DNA of 11,516 nt, taken from an uncultured Blautia sp. Lineage in GTDB: Bacteria; Bacillota; Clostridia; Lachnospirales; Lachnospiraceae. This document shows, one piece after another, positions 1-6,508 of the stretch. Positions within the stretch are counted from its first letter, which is position 1; each line of letters begins with the position of its first letter. The position numbers and the translations under genes were made by a program. The stretch covers positions 1 through 11,516 of the forward strand of contig CAKRKL010000065.1 of assembly GCA_934358405.1 (NCBI GenBank), written 5' to 3'. The notes below the pieces were generated by a model, which saw only the letters and a list, made by a program, of their open reading frames with translations, searched no databases and was not told the DNA's origin.

Positions 1-7
1 GATTGAT

Positions 8-865
8 TTATTCTGTAATTGCCAGAAGCAGCTCTCTAAGAACCTTACATGCTGTTGCAGTGGAAACACCACTTACATCCAGCATAGGTGCCAGTTCATT
101 AACGTCTGCCCCCACTATATTTGTCTGGGAAACAGTGCGGATCGCATCAAGAAGCTCAAGGAAGCTTACCCCTCCTGTCTCCGGTGTTCCTGTACCTGGA
201 AATACTGATGGATCCAGGCAGTCCAGATCAATTGTAAAATATACCGGAGCCTTTTTTTCCTTCAGGTCCCTCACGGTCTCCTTCAGACCATCAAAGGTAA
301 ATGGATGAAAGTCAGTATGCAATCTGGCAAACTGAAATTCTTCTCTCTCACCGCTTCTGATGCAGAACTGATGAATGCGGTTATCTCCCAAAAGGTCGTG
401 GCATCTTCGCAGCACGCAGGCATGGCTTAGCCTTGCTCCCAGATAATCATCTCTTAGATCTGCATGTGCGTCAAAATGAATAATATGAAGATCCGGATAT
501 TTCTCAAAGACAGCCCGTACCGCCCCTAAGGTCACCAGATGCTCCCCTCCCAGCAGCAGCGGGAGCTTATCTGCTTTTAATATTTCCTTTGCTCTCTTTT
601 CTATATCCAAAAGAGCCATTTCACTGCTTCCAAAGCAAAGCTCCAGGTCTCCGCTGTCAAATACCCGGATATCCATAAGGTCTCTGTCCTGATAGGGACT
701 GTAGGTCTCAAGGCCAAAGCTTTCATGGCGCATGGCTGATGGGCCAAATCTGGCACCCGGTCGAAAGCTTGTTGTGGAATCAAACGGTGCCCCGTAAAGA
801 ACTACAGATGCTTCCTCAAAGCTGCTTTCGCAGCCGATAAAGGTTTCTACGTTAGGTCGGATCAT
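8..865 (-). CDS. speB: Agmatinase (ureohydrolase family)
   Basis: Cytosolic ureohydrolase of 285 aa, predicted to hydrolyse agmatine to putrescine and urea. The binuclear manganese ligands of the arginase/agmatinase family are all visible: GGEH at residues 106-109 (His109), HFDAHADLR at 130-138 (Asp132, His134, Asp136) and TIDLDCLDP at 211-219 (Asp213, Asp215), followed by the family signature PGTGTPETGG. The length is normal for bacterial SpeB. The ATG is preceded by GGAGG, which lies inside the last codons of speE, and only 3 nt separate the two genes, so translation is probably coupled. Position after an arginine-type decarboxylase and spermidine synthase favours agmatinase over arginase, guanidinobutyrase or formiminoglutamase. 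The stop lies 7 bases from the window edge, so whether the operon continues cannot be seen. Family assignment is very secure; substrate rests on context. Confidence 0.95.
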   Translation of the reverse strand: MIRPNVETFIGCESSFEEASVVLYGAPFDSTTSFRPGARFGPSAMRHESFGLETYSPYQDRDLMDIRVFDSGDLELCFGSSEMALLDIEKRAKEILKADKLPLLLGGEHLVTLGAVRAVFEKYPDLHIIHFDAHADLRDDYLGARLSHACVLRRCHDLLGDNRIHQFCIRSGEREEFQFARLHTDFHPFTFDGLKETVRDLKEKKAPVYFTIDLDCLDPSVFPGTGTPETGGVSFLELLDAIRTVSQTNIVGADVNELAPMLDVSGVSTATACKVLRELLLAITE

Positions 866-868
866 ATA

Positions 869-1723
869 TTATTCCTCCACTTCTTTTAGCATCTCCTCCA
901 GGAATGCAGGAAGATAAAATGCTCCTTTATGAAGTCTTGTTGTATAGTAACGTGTGCGAAGATTTAATGCATTCCATGCCTCAGGATCCAGGTCATCTAC
1001 CGGATGATATTTTTTGCTTGCAAATCCAAACAACCAGTAGCCTGCAGCAAATGTGGGGATATGTGCCTGATAAACACGGCTGATCTGGAAGGTACTGGCA
1101 ATTTTCTTATGACTGCGCTGCATGGCATGTGCATCCTCGGTATAGAAGGGACTTCCCTGCTGATTTACCATAATTCCGTCGTCCTTTAGTGCATTGTAGC
1201 AGTTCCCATAAAATTCACGGGTAAAAAGTCCTTCGGAGGGTCCAAAGGGATCGGAGGAATCTACAATAATAAGGTCGTATTTTCCCTCACACCTTCTGAT
1301 AAATTTCAGTGCATTTTCGTAATGAAGGTGTACTCTTCTGTCATCCAGTCTGCATGCATTTCCGGGAAGATATGCGCGGCAGGCTTCCACAACCATAGGG
1401 TCCATTTCTACCAGGTCAATGCGACTGACTCTGTCATATCTGGTCAGTTCACGGACAACACCTCCATCTCCTGCACCAATTACAAGGATATCCTTAGCCT
1501 CCTTATGGATTGCCATGGGCACATGGGTGATCATCTCATCATAAATAAATTCGTCTCTTTCTGTGAGCATTACATTGCCATCCAAAGTCAGCACACGGCC
1601 AAATTCCGGTGTCTCAAAAATATCAATTCTCTGATAATCACTCTGTTTCGAATAAAGCTGACGGTTTACCCGGATGCTATGCTTCACATCCGGTGTATGA
1701 AATTCTGAAAACCACATTTCCAT
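869..1723 (-). CDS. speE: Spermidine synthase (polyamine aminopropyltransferase)
   Basis: Cytosolic aminopropyltransferase of 284 aa that transfers the aminopropyl group of decarboxylated SAM to putrescine, giving spermidine and methylthioadenosine. Visible family features are YDEMITHVP at residues 61-69, the Rossmann nucleotide loop IGAGDGG at 82-88 (usually GGGDGG; the Ala is a mild variant), the acidic VEMDP at 105-109 and the substrate-binding VDSSDPFGP at 154-162. The first ATG (MEM) was chosen because GGGAGG, formed by the last two sense codons of speA, lies 8 nt upstream; the second Met two codons later would be too far from it. It is the middle gene of speA-speE-speB, with gaps of 5 and 3 nt. 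No SAM decarboxylase (speD) is in the window, so the co-substrate must come from elsewhere. Confidence 0.95.
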   Translation of the reverse strand: MEMWFSEFHTPDVKHSIRVNRQLYSKQSDYQRIDIFETPEFGRVLTLDGNVMLTERDEFIYDEMITHVPMAIHKEAKDILVIGAGDGGVVRELTRYDRVSRIDLVEMDPMVVEACRAYLPGNACRLDDRRVHLHYENALKFIRRCEGKYDLIIVDSSDPFGPSEGLFTREFYGNCYNALKDDGIMVNQQGSPFYTEDAHAMQRSHKKIASTFQISRVYQAHIPTFAAGYWLFGFASKKYHPVDDLDPEAWNALNLRTRYYTTRLHKGAFYLPAFLEEMLKEVEE

Positions 1724-1728
1724 TGCCT

Positions 1729-3198
1729 TTACCTCCCTTTCAGAACATTCAGTTTCAAAATATCCGGATCCTCCGGTCCTGTCATATTGCAGCCCTTTGC
1801 CTTTGCATATTCAATATAATCCAGGATCTCTGCTGTAATCCTCTCTCCAGGTGCAAGAATAGGAATTCCAGGCGGATAGCACATGACAAATTCACTGCAG
1901 ACCTTTCCTTCTGTTTCCCGAAGAGGCAGGCTGCATTTGTCCGCATAAAAAGCCTCCTGTGGACTGGTTATTACCTGCGGATCAATATACTCCTGGCTCA
2001 AAAGCCCGGAACCATCTGTCTGAAAACGTCTGCGGATTTCTGCAAGCGCACTTACAAGCCGTTCCACCTCCTGGGCACGGTCACCAATGGAAAGATAGGC
2101 AAGAATATTTCCGATATCACCGAATTCTATCTGGATATCATATTCATCCCGCAAAATATCATAAACCTCAATTCCCGCAAGTCCGATGTCCAGTGTATGT
2201 ACACTTAATTTGGTAATGTCAAAATCAAAAACTGAATTTCCGTTTACCAGTTCTTTTCCAAATGCATAATAGCCGCCGATTGCATTAATTTCCTCTCTGG
2301 CATATTCTGCCATATCGGCTACCTGATGAAAGATCTGACGGCCGCGCTGGGCAAGGTTTCTTCTTGAAATATCAAGACTTGACATCAGAAGATAGCTTCC
2401 TGAGGTGGTCTGAGTCAGGTTAATGATCTGGCGCACATAGCCTGCGTGTACCCCCGGGCCTGTAAGGAGAAGACTTGACTGTGTAAGACTTCCTCCGCTC
2501 TTATGCATGGATACAGATGCCATGTCTGCACCTGCTGCCATGGCAGAAACCGGAAGCCCGCCGCCAAAATAAAAATGGGTTCCATGGGCCTCATCTGCCA
2601 GACACAGCATTCCTGCGTCATGGGCCATCTTCACAATGGCACGAAGATCGCTGCAGATCCCATAATAGGTCGGGTTATTTACCAGCACTGCAACTGCCTT
2701 GGGATGCTCTTTTATGGCCTTCTCAACCTGTTCCCTGCGCATTCCCAGGGATATTCCAAGTCTTTGATCCACTTCCGGATTTACATAAACAGGAATTGCA
2801 CCGCACAAAACAAGGGCATTTAAAACGCTTCTGTGAACATTACGCGGCAGTATGATTTCATCTCCACGCTTACAGGCAGTCAATACCATTGTCTGAACAG
2901 AGCTTGTTGTGCCCCCTACCATCAGAAATGCATGTGCTGCACCAAAAGCGTCTGCTGCCAGCTCTTCTGCTTCCCGTATTACGGATACCGGATGACAAAG
3001 GTTGTCCAGAGGCTTCATGCTGTTAACATCCACTCCTACACATTTTTGTCCGAGAAACTCTGTCAGCTCCGGATTACCTCTTCCGCGCTTATGCCCTGGA
3101 ACATCAAATGGTACAACTCTCATTCGTCTAAAGGTCTCCAGAGCTTCATGTATAGGTGCATGATTCTGGTTCAGTTTAAAACGACTTCCTATCATCAT
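1729..3198 (-). CDS. speA: PLP-dependent arginine (Orn/Lys/Arg) decarboxylase
   Basis: Fold-type I PLP decarboxylase of the Orn/Lys/Arg family in its short Firmicute form (489 aa; Bacillus SpeA is about 490). Visible features are PGHKRG at residues 34-39, the cofactor-binding DEAHG at 202-206, the Schiff-base lysine Lys233 in SMHKSGGSLTQSS, and the small C-terminal domain with a YPPGIPIL motif. The expected reaction is arginine to agmatine plus CO2, feeding agmatinase two genes downstream. Sequence alone does not separate arginine from lysine or ornithine decarboxylase; the speB partner makes arginine most likely. The start is uncertain. GGAGG (3200-3204) is only 1 nt from the first ATG and 4 nt from the second (3195), so initiation may be at the second Met. 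A tiny ATG-GAG-GAA-TGA frame (3206-3195) overlaps the start. No clear promoter lies between this gene and the terminator at 3279-3318. Confidence 0.92.
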   Translation of the reverse strand: MMIGSRFKLNQNHAPIHEALETFRRMRVVPFDVPGHKRGRGNPELTEFLGQKCVGVDVNSMKPLDNLCHPVSVIREAEELAADAFGAAHAFLMVGGTTSSVQTMVLTACKRGDEIILPRNVHRSVLNALVLCGAIPVYVNPEVDQRLGISLGMRREQVEKAIKEHPKAVAVLVNNPTYYGICSDLRAIVKMAHDAGMLCLADEAHGTHFYFGGGLPVSAMAAGADMASVSMHKSGGSLTQSSLLLTGPGVHAGYVRQIINLTQTTSGSYLLMSSLDISRRNLAQRGRQIFHQVADMAEYAREEINAIGGYYAFGKELVNGNSVFDFDITKLSVHTLDIGLAGIEVYDILRDEYDIQIEFGDIGNILAYLSIGDRAQEVERLVSALAEIRRRFQTDGSGLLSQEYIDPQVITSPQEAFYADKCSLPLRETEGKVCSEFVMCYPPGIPILAPGERITAEILDYIEYAKAKGCNMTGPEDPDILKLNVLKGR

Positions 3199-3278
3199 TC
3201 CTCCATTTCCGGTTTCCTTTGCTTAAGCCCTCAATCAGCAATCCTGCAGTCTATTCCATAAAACAATTCTCATTACAT

Positions 3279-3318
3279 AAAAAAAGCGCAGGCAAGGGCA
3301 CTAAACCACAAACCTGCG
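3279..3318 (-). terminator. Intrinsic terminator or attenuator upstream of speA
   Basis: Read on the minus strand, CGCAGG (3318-3313) pairs with CCTGCG (3292-3287) across a 20-nt loop and is followed by C and seven consecutive T (3285-3279). This is a classic rho-independent terminator pointing towards speA, whose start is about 80 nt further on. It should end the RNA made from the strong promoter at 3673-3701. If transcription can read through under some condition, it would act as an attenuator of the spe operon. On the plus strand the stem is followed only by TTTTG, so it is mainly one-directional. Confidence 0.75.
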
Positions 3319-3337
3319 TTTTGATCGGTATTTATCT

Positions 3338-3394
3338 GCTTTATTTACAACATAAAAAGAAAAGGATGCACTCTTTAATTTTCATAAATAAAGC
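3338..3394. repeat. 10-bp perfect inverted repeat, 37-nt spacer
   Basis: GCTTTATTTA (3338-3347) and TAAATAAAGC (3385-3394) are exact reverse complements. On the minus strand the enclosed segment contains a smaller AAAGAG/CTTTTC pairing (with a wobble) followed by a U-rich stretch, so it could be a long AT-rich stem or a weak first termination site of the upstream RNA. It lies between the structured RNA core and the strong terminator. Its function is not known. Confidence 0.5.
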
Positions 3395-3411
3395 TTCTGG
3401 ATCATGGGTGT

Positions 3412-3634
3412 CAGAGTCTATATAGCAATTATACTTTTACTACTCTTATTGACCGTTTCACAAGTCTGCGCTTCTGGCGCATCGCGGTTATCAAAGGAAC
3501 CTACTTATAAAATTTGAGCTTTTAACTCAATCAATAAGGTAACCAAAGTTACCATAATCGGCAGTGGACCCGGCTGTCCGTATGGCCTTAACCCTGATCG
3601 GGTGGTCCAAAACAATTGCTTTGAAAAGACTCTG
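3412..3634 (-). ncRNA. Structured non-coding RNA or leader, family unassigned
   Basis: About 223 nt close on themselves through an 8-bp stem (CAGAGTCT/AGACTCTG, 3412-3419 with 3627-3634). Inside, all perfect in plus-strand terms: (a) a compact three-way junction with stems TGGACC/GGTCCA (3565-3570/3604-3609), GGC/GCC (3572-3574/3585-3587) and ACCC/GGGT (3591-3594/3600-3603); (b) a hairpin GGTAAC-CAAA-GTTACC (3538-3553); (c) a domain closed by CTTATTGA/TCAATAAG (3445-3452/3531-3538) holding hairpins TGCGC-loop-GCGCA (3467-3481), GGTT/AACC (3486-3489/3498-3501) and TTGAG/CTCAA (3514-3518/3526-3530). A near-perfect promoter lies about 30 nt upstream and a terminator follows. The minus strand is chosen from these signals. 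No open frame has a ribosome binding site. Size and branching recall the raiA-motif RNA, but I cannot confirm this from memory. It does not look like 6S RNA, SRP RNA, RNase P, tmRNA or a T-box. Confidence 0.6.
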
Positions 3635-3672
3635 TCTGTTACTCTGTATCTTCGTCTTCCAAAATCGAATTT

Positions 3673-3701
3673 ATCATATCATGCAGAAAATAAACTGTCA
3701 A
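3673..3701 (-). promoter_or_regulatory. Near-consensus sigma-A promoter for the structured RNA
   Basis: On the minus strand TTGACA (3701-3696) is followed after exactly 17 nt by TATGAT (3678-3673), preceded by TGA, which gives an extended -10 (TGN). The expected transcription start is a purine near 3666-3665. The -35 is perfect and the -10 has one mismatch. It fires leftwards into the structured RNA and eventually towards speA. No operator-like palindrome overlaps it, which suggests high constitutive transcription. Confidence 0.8.
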
Positions 3702-3719
3702 CAACAAATTATTAAACGA

Positions 3720-3753
3720 GAATTGCGGGAGCAGCTTCGCTGCGGAGCAATTC
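3720..3753. repeat. Two-tier hairpin element after the lacI-type gene; possible terminator
   Basis: GAATTGC (3720-3726) pairs with GCAATTC (3747-3753), and inside it GCAGC (3731-3735) pairs with GCTGC (3739-3743) around a TTC loop, with a small GGGA/GGA internal loop between. It begins 27 nt beyond the stop of the minus-strand regulator gene, so it would be in the 3' end of that transcript and could terminate it. The following minus-strand bases (TCGTTTAATAATTT) are only moderately U-rich. The organisation (long outer arm, short inner arm, adjacent GGGTCAAAAATCC) suggests an interspersed palindromic repeat rather than a simple terminator. Confidence 0.55.
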
Positions 3754-3779
3754 GTGGATATCAAGTTAGGGGCAAAGGG

Positions 3780-4787
3780 TCAAAAATCCGTTGTGCACCT
3801 TCGTACAATCTGGCATGGAACGCACACATTCTTCTCGATTTTAGCGCCCTTCTCCAGAAGCTCGATCATTCGCCCCACTGTCTTTTTGCACATCACGCCC
3901 AGCTTACTGTCCACCGACGTAAGCTCCGGATCGCTGCTGATTGCAAGAATGGAGTTATTATATCCTGCCACAGACAGCTCCCCGGGAATAGACAGTCCCT
4001 TAATCTTTGCGTATTTTACTGCTCCGATGGCAATTCCGTCCTCTGTTGCAAGGACGCTGTCAAAATCAAGGGTCTTATTGTATTCAAGCAGCATGTTCCG
4101 CGTATATTCAATGTCATTTCTGGTTTTGAATTTCAGATTCCCAAGGATGGGGTATCCTGCGTCCTGCAGTGCGGCTTCATAGCCTGCCATCTTCTGTCTG
4201 GCACTGTAGGATTCCGAGTCATACATAAAAAGGATTCTCTTTTTGCCTCTTCGGAGAAAAGCCTTTGTCACTTCATAAGTAGCCTGAAAATCATCTGCAT
4301 AGGTGCAGTAAATATTCCTGCCGGAAACCTTTGCGTTGATCATAAATACAGAAACCTGTTCTGCTGCCTCGCGAATATAATCTGTGTCAGATTCGTCTTT
4401 CCCATTTCCTGCATATGTGGAACCAACCAGTATCAGCGTATCGATTTTTTTGGACAAAAGAAGTCTGACGTAGCTTTCCTTTTCTTCCTGCTTAAACCCG
4501 CTGCAGCCAAGAATACAGTCATATCCATAGGCATGAAGATTTTGTTCCAGATAAGATACTGCTTTTGCCATATAGATATCGTCAATATTGGGACAGATGA
4601 TCCCCACTGTTTTCATGGAGCCAAGGCCCAAGCCTCTTGCAAAGGCATTCGGCGTATATTCATTTTCTTTCATAACCGCAAGAACCTTTTCTTTGGTTCT
4701 TTGGCTAACCTTGGGACTGTTATTTACGACTCTGGATACTGTTGCAATGGAAACATTTGCCAGCTTTGCAATATCATATATATTCAC
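3780..4787 (-). CDS. LacI-family transcriptional regulator, probable hexuronate repressor
   Basis: 335-aa LacI/GalR repressor. The N-terminal helix-turn-helix (residues 4-23, IYDIAKLANVSIATVSRVVN) and hinge (NEYTPNAFARGL, about 42-53) are canonical. They are followed by a periplasmic-binding-protein-like effector domain starting KTVGIICPNIDD. The start is GTG at 4787, with AGGAG 7 nt upstream (4795-4799). It lies 70 bp downstream of uxaC on the same strand with no terminator or promoter seen between, so it is probably co-transcribed. It probably binds the two TGTAAG-NN-CTTACA operators in the uxaC/uxaA gap, repressing both arms and itself, with a hexuronate or pathway intermediate as inducer. 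Its role parallels Bacillus ExuR/KdgR, which are also LacI members, but orthology is not shown. The stop codon sits within a TTTTTGACCC motif shared with the palindrome at 8044-8133. Confidence 0.9.
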   Translation of the reverse strand: MNIYDIAKLANVSIATVSRVVNNSPKVSQRTKEKVLAVMKENEYTPNAFARGLGLGSMKTVGIICPNIDDIYMAKAVSYLEQNLHAYGYDCILGCSGFKQEEKESYVRLLLSKKIDTLILVGSTYAGNGKDESDTDYIREAAEQVSVFMINAKVSGRNIYCTYADDFQATYEVTKAFLRRGKKRILFMYDSESYSARQKMAGYEAALQDAGYPILGNLKFKTRNDIEYTRNMLLEYNKTLDFDSVLATEDGIAIGAVKYAKIKGLSIPGELSVAGYNNSILAISSDPELTSVDSKLGVMCKKTVGRMIELLEKGAKIEKNVCVPCQIVRRCTTDF

Positions 4788-4857
4788 TCTATTTCTCCTG
4801 GTAAGCCTTCACTTCAATATTTGTATCAAACTGCCTGTTATTTTAACATCAATCATT

Positions 4858-6264
4858 TTACAGGTCAAATCCAAAATAGCGTACTGCGTTATTGTATGAA
4901 ATTCCGCACACAATCTCCTCTAAGGTCTTATAATCAGCCGGATATTCGCCGTTTTCGACCCAGCCTCCTATAAGTTCGCAGAGGATTCTGCGGAAATACT
5001 CGTGTCTTGTGTAGGACAAAAAGCTTCGTGAATCTGTAAGCATACCTATAAAGTTTGCAAGCAGTCCCAGATTCGCAAGTGATGTCATCTGTGCGATCAT
5101 GCCTGTCTTGTGATCGTTGAACCACCATGCACTTCCCTGCTGGATTTTGCCTGCTGCCTCTGTTCCCTGGAAGCACCCGAGAATTGTTCCGATTGCTTCG
5201 TTGTCATTTGGGTTTAAGGAATAGAGGATTGTCTTTGGAAGCTCATCTGATGCAACCAGCGAATTCAGAAAATCTGCGGTCTGGGCACTTGGAGCATAGT
5301 TGTTAATGCAGTCATATCCTGTGTCCGGCCCAAGCTTCTCATACATCAACGCATTGTTGTCTCTCTTGCAGCCATAATGAATCTGCATTACCCAGTTTTT
5401 CTCATGGTATGCCTTACCTGCAAACTGCATAAACGCTGTCTTAAAAATCATTTCCTCTTCTCTTGAAATGCTTTCACCACTCAGGCTCTTCCTGAAAATC
5501 CGGTTTACTCTTTCTTCTGCTGCCGGTGCATACATCACATATTCCAGTGCATGATCAGATACACAGCAGCCCATCTGTGCAAAGAACTCCATTCTCTTAA
5601 GAAGAGCTTCCTTCAGGTCTTGGAAATCCCTGATTTCAACGCCGCTGACCTGTGAAAGCTTTGCCACATATTCCGGGTATCCGGGCTTTTCCAGATTCAT
5701 TGCCTTATCCGGGCGCCATGCAGGAAGCACTTTTACCTCAAAGCTTTCATCCTCTGCAAGAAGCTTATGCCACTTCAGATCATCTGCGGGATCATCTGTG
5801 GTGCAGATTAATTTTACATTGGACCTGCGGATAATATTTCTTACAGACAGGTCATCTTCCTGCAGCTTTTTGTTGCACAGGTTCCACACTTCCTCTGCTG
5901 TATCCGTGTTCAGATAGCCTGTATATCCGAAATATCTCTGCAGCTCCAGATGACTCCAGTGATAGAGCGGATTTCCAATTGCTCTGCCAAGCGTTTGTGC
6001 CCATTTCTGAAATTTCTCACGGTCACTGGCGCCGCCTGTAATGTAGTACTCATCTACTCCGTCTGATCGCATCTGGCGCCATTTATAATGATCGCCCCCA
6101 AGCCACACCTGGGTAATATTTTCAAACTTACGGTCCTCTGCAATTTCCTGTGGATTAATATGACAATGATAGTCTACGATGGGCATTTTCATAGCATATT
6201 CATGAAATAATTTTTTAGCGGTTTCTGTTGAAAGTAAAAAGTCCTGATCCATAAATGCTTTCAT
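4858..6264 (-). CDS. uxaC: Uronate (glucuronate/galacturonate) isomerase
   Basis: 468-aa isomerase of the UxaC family, an outlying member of the metal-dependent amidohydrolase superfamily. It interconverts D-galacturonate and D-tagaturonate, or D-glucuronate and D-fructuronate, the first cytosolic step of hexuronate breakdown. The metal-binding HxH is visible as VDYHCHINP at residues 30-38 (His33, His35), and the full length matches the usual 465-470 aa. Other family-like stretches are TTDDPADDLKWH and the C-terminal LTDSRSFLSYTRHEYFRR. The ATG at 6264 has AGAGGAT about 10 nt upstream (6274-6280). It is first in a leftward unit with the LacI-type regulator and is transcribed divergently from uxaA. 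A strong promoter lies at 6366-6394 with an operator just downstream of its start point. Since only altronate-branch enzymes follow in the window, galacturonate is the best-supported substrate here. Confidence 0.96.
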   Translation of the reverse strand: MKAFMDQDFLLSTETAKKLFHEYAMKMPIVDYHCHINPQEIAEDRKFENITQVWLGGDHYKWRQMRSDGVDEYYITGGASDREKFQKWAQTLGRAIGNPLYHWSHLELQRYFGYTGYLNTDTAEEVWNLCNKKLQEDDLSVRNIIRRSNVKLICTTDDPADDLKWHKLLAEDESFEVKVLPAWRPDKAMNLEKPGYPEYVAKLSQVSGVEIRDFQDLKEALLKRMEFFAQMGCCVSDHALEYVMYAPAAEERVNRIFRKSLSGESISREEEMIFKTAFMQFAGKAYHEKNWVMQIHYGCKRDNNALMYEKLGPDTGYDCINNYAPSAQTADFLNSLVASDELPKTILYSLNPNDNEAIGTILGCFQGTEAAGKIQQGSAWWFNDHKTGMIAQMTSLANLGLLANFIGMLTDSRSFLSYTRHEYFRRILCELIGGWVENGEYPADYKTLEEIVCGISYNNAVRYFGFDL

Positions 6265-6341
6265 AATATAATTATCCTCTTCATTTTATCTTTTTAAATA
6301 CAGATTAAAAATCTTTCTTCCTTGTTGTTTTTATTTTATTT

Positions 6342-6355
6342 TGTAAGCACTTACA
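6342..6355. promoter_or_regulatory. LacI-type operator in front of uxaC
   Basis: TGTAAG-CA-CTTACA, with perfect 6-bp arms around a 2-bp centre. It begins just downstream of the predicted transcription start (about 6359) of the leftward uxaC promoter, a classic blocking position. The arms are identical to those of the second operator at 6510-6523. The centre is CA rather than CG, so it is not a good CcpA cre site. The likely ligand is the LacI-family protein encoded at 3780-4787 (inference from location and palindrome type). Confidence 0.8.
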
Positions 6356-6365
6356 CTTTTCTTAC

Positions 6366-6394
6366 AGTATACAATACACTGTCAACAATTTCAA
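6366..6394 (-). promoter_or_regulatory. uxaC promoter
   Basis: On the minus strand TTGAAA (6394-6389), a 17-nt spacer and TATACT (6371-6366), each one mismatch from the sigma-A consensus. The expected start is near 6359, giving a leader of about 95 nt before the uxaC ATG. The operator at 6342-6355 lies immediately downstream. A TTGACA (6385-6380) also occurs inside the spacer but has no matching -10. Confidence 0.75.
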
Positions 6395-6422
6395 TTCCTG
6401 TTTTAGTTTCTAAATATCTAAA

Positions 6423-6467
6423 TTTTTTCATGTATTTTTATGTGTTTTCACGAATTTTCGCTTTTTT
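6423..6467. promoter_or_regulatory. Phased T-tracts, probable intrinsic bend between the two operators
   Basis: Five runs of 4-6 T occur at 6423-6428, 6435-6439, 6445-6448, 6455-6458 and 6462-6467. Their centres are spaced roughly 8-12 bp apart, that is, about one per helical turn. Such phasing is known to curve DNA. The segment lies directly upstream of the -35 of uxaA and between the two operators, so it could act as an UP-like element or favour loop formation. Confidence 0.45.
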
Positions 6468-6477
6468 CCATTTCCCA

Positions 6478-6506
6478 TTGACACTCAGACTCTGTTGATG
6501 TAACTT
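6478..6506 (+). promoter_or_regulatory. Candidate uxaA promoter
   Basis: A perfect TTGACA at 6478-6483 is followed after 17 nt by TAACTT (6501-6506), a weak -10 with 3 of 6 matches. The start would be near 6513, inside the operator at 6510-6523, as expected for a repressed promoter. The -35 is convincing. The exact -10 is less so. Confidence 0.55.
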
Positions 6507-6508
6507 AT

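Noticed and set aside
1609..2208. 199-aa plus-strand open frame, with smaller ones at 1322-1708 and 2833-3261
   Set aside because: Shadows of speE and speA on the opposite strand. The spe genes carry full catalytic motifs and coupled ribosome binding sites.
3412..3666. 6S RNA, T-box, ykkC/guanidine riboswitch, RNase P, SRP RNA or tmRNA
   Set aside because: 6S is one long hairpin with a central bubble, while this is multi-branched. The T-box GGTGG-ACCGCG core, the ykkC signature and the conserved cores of the other RNAs are not found by eye.
4795..4812. Third operator upstream of the LacI-type gene
   Set aside because: Only a half-site (GCTTAC on the minus strand) with no matching second arm.
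3564..4973. 469-aa plus-strand open frame
   Set aside because: It is antisense to the well-supported LacI-type gene and overlaps uxaC. It has no ribosome binding site, cysteine- and histidine-rich shadow composition and no recognisable motif.
6342..6355. CcpA catabolite-repression (cre) site
   Set aside because: The cre core needs CG at the centre; this site has CA and its sister has TA. Two matching sites beside a local LacI-family gene fit a dedicated operator better.
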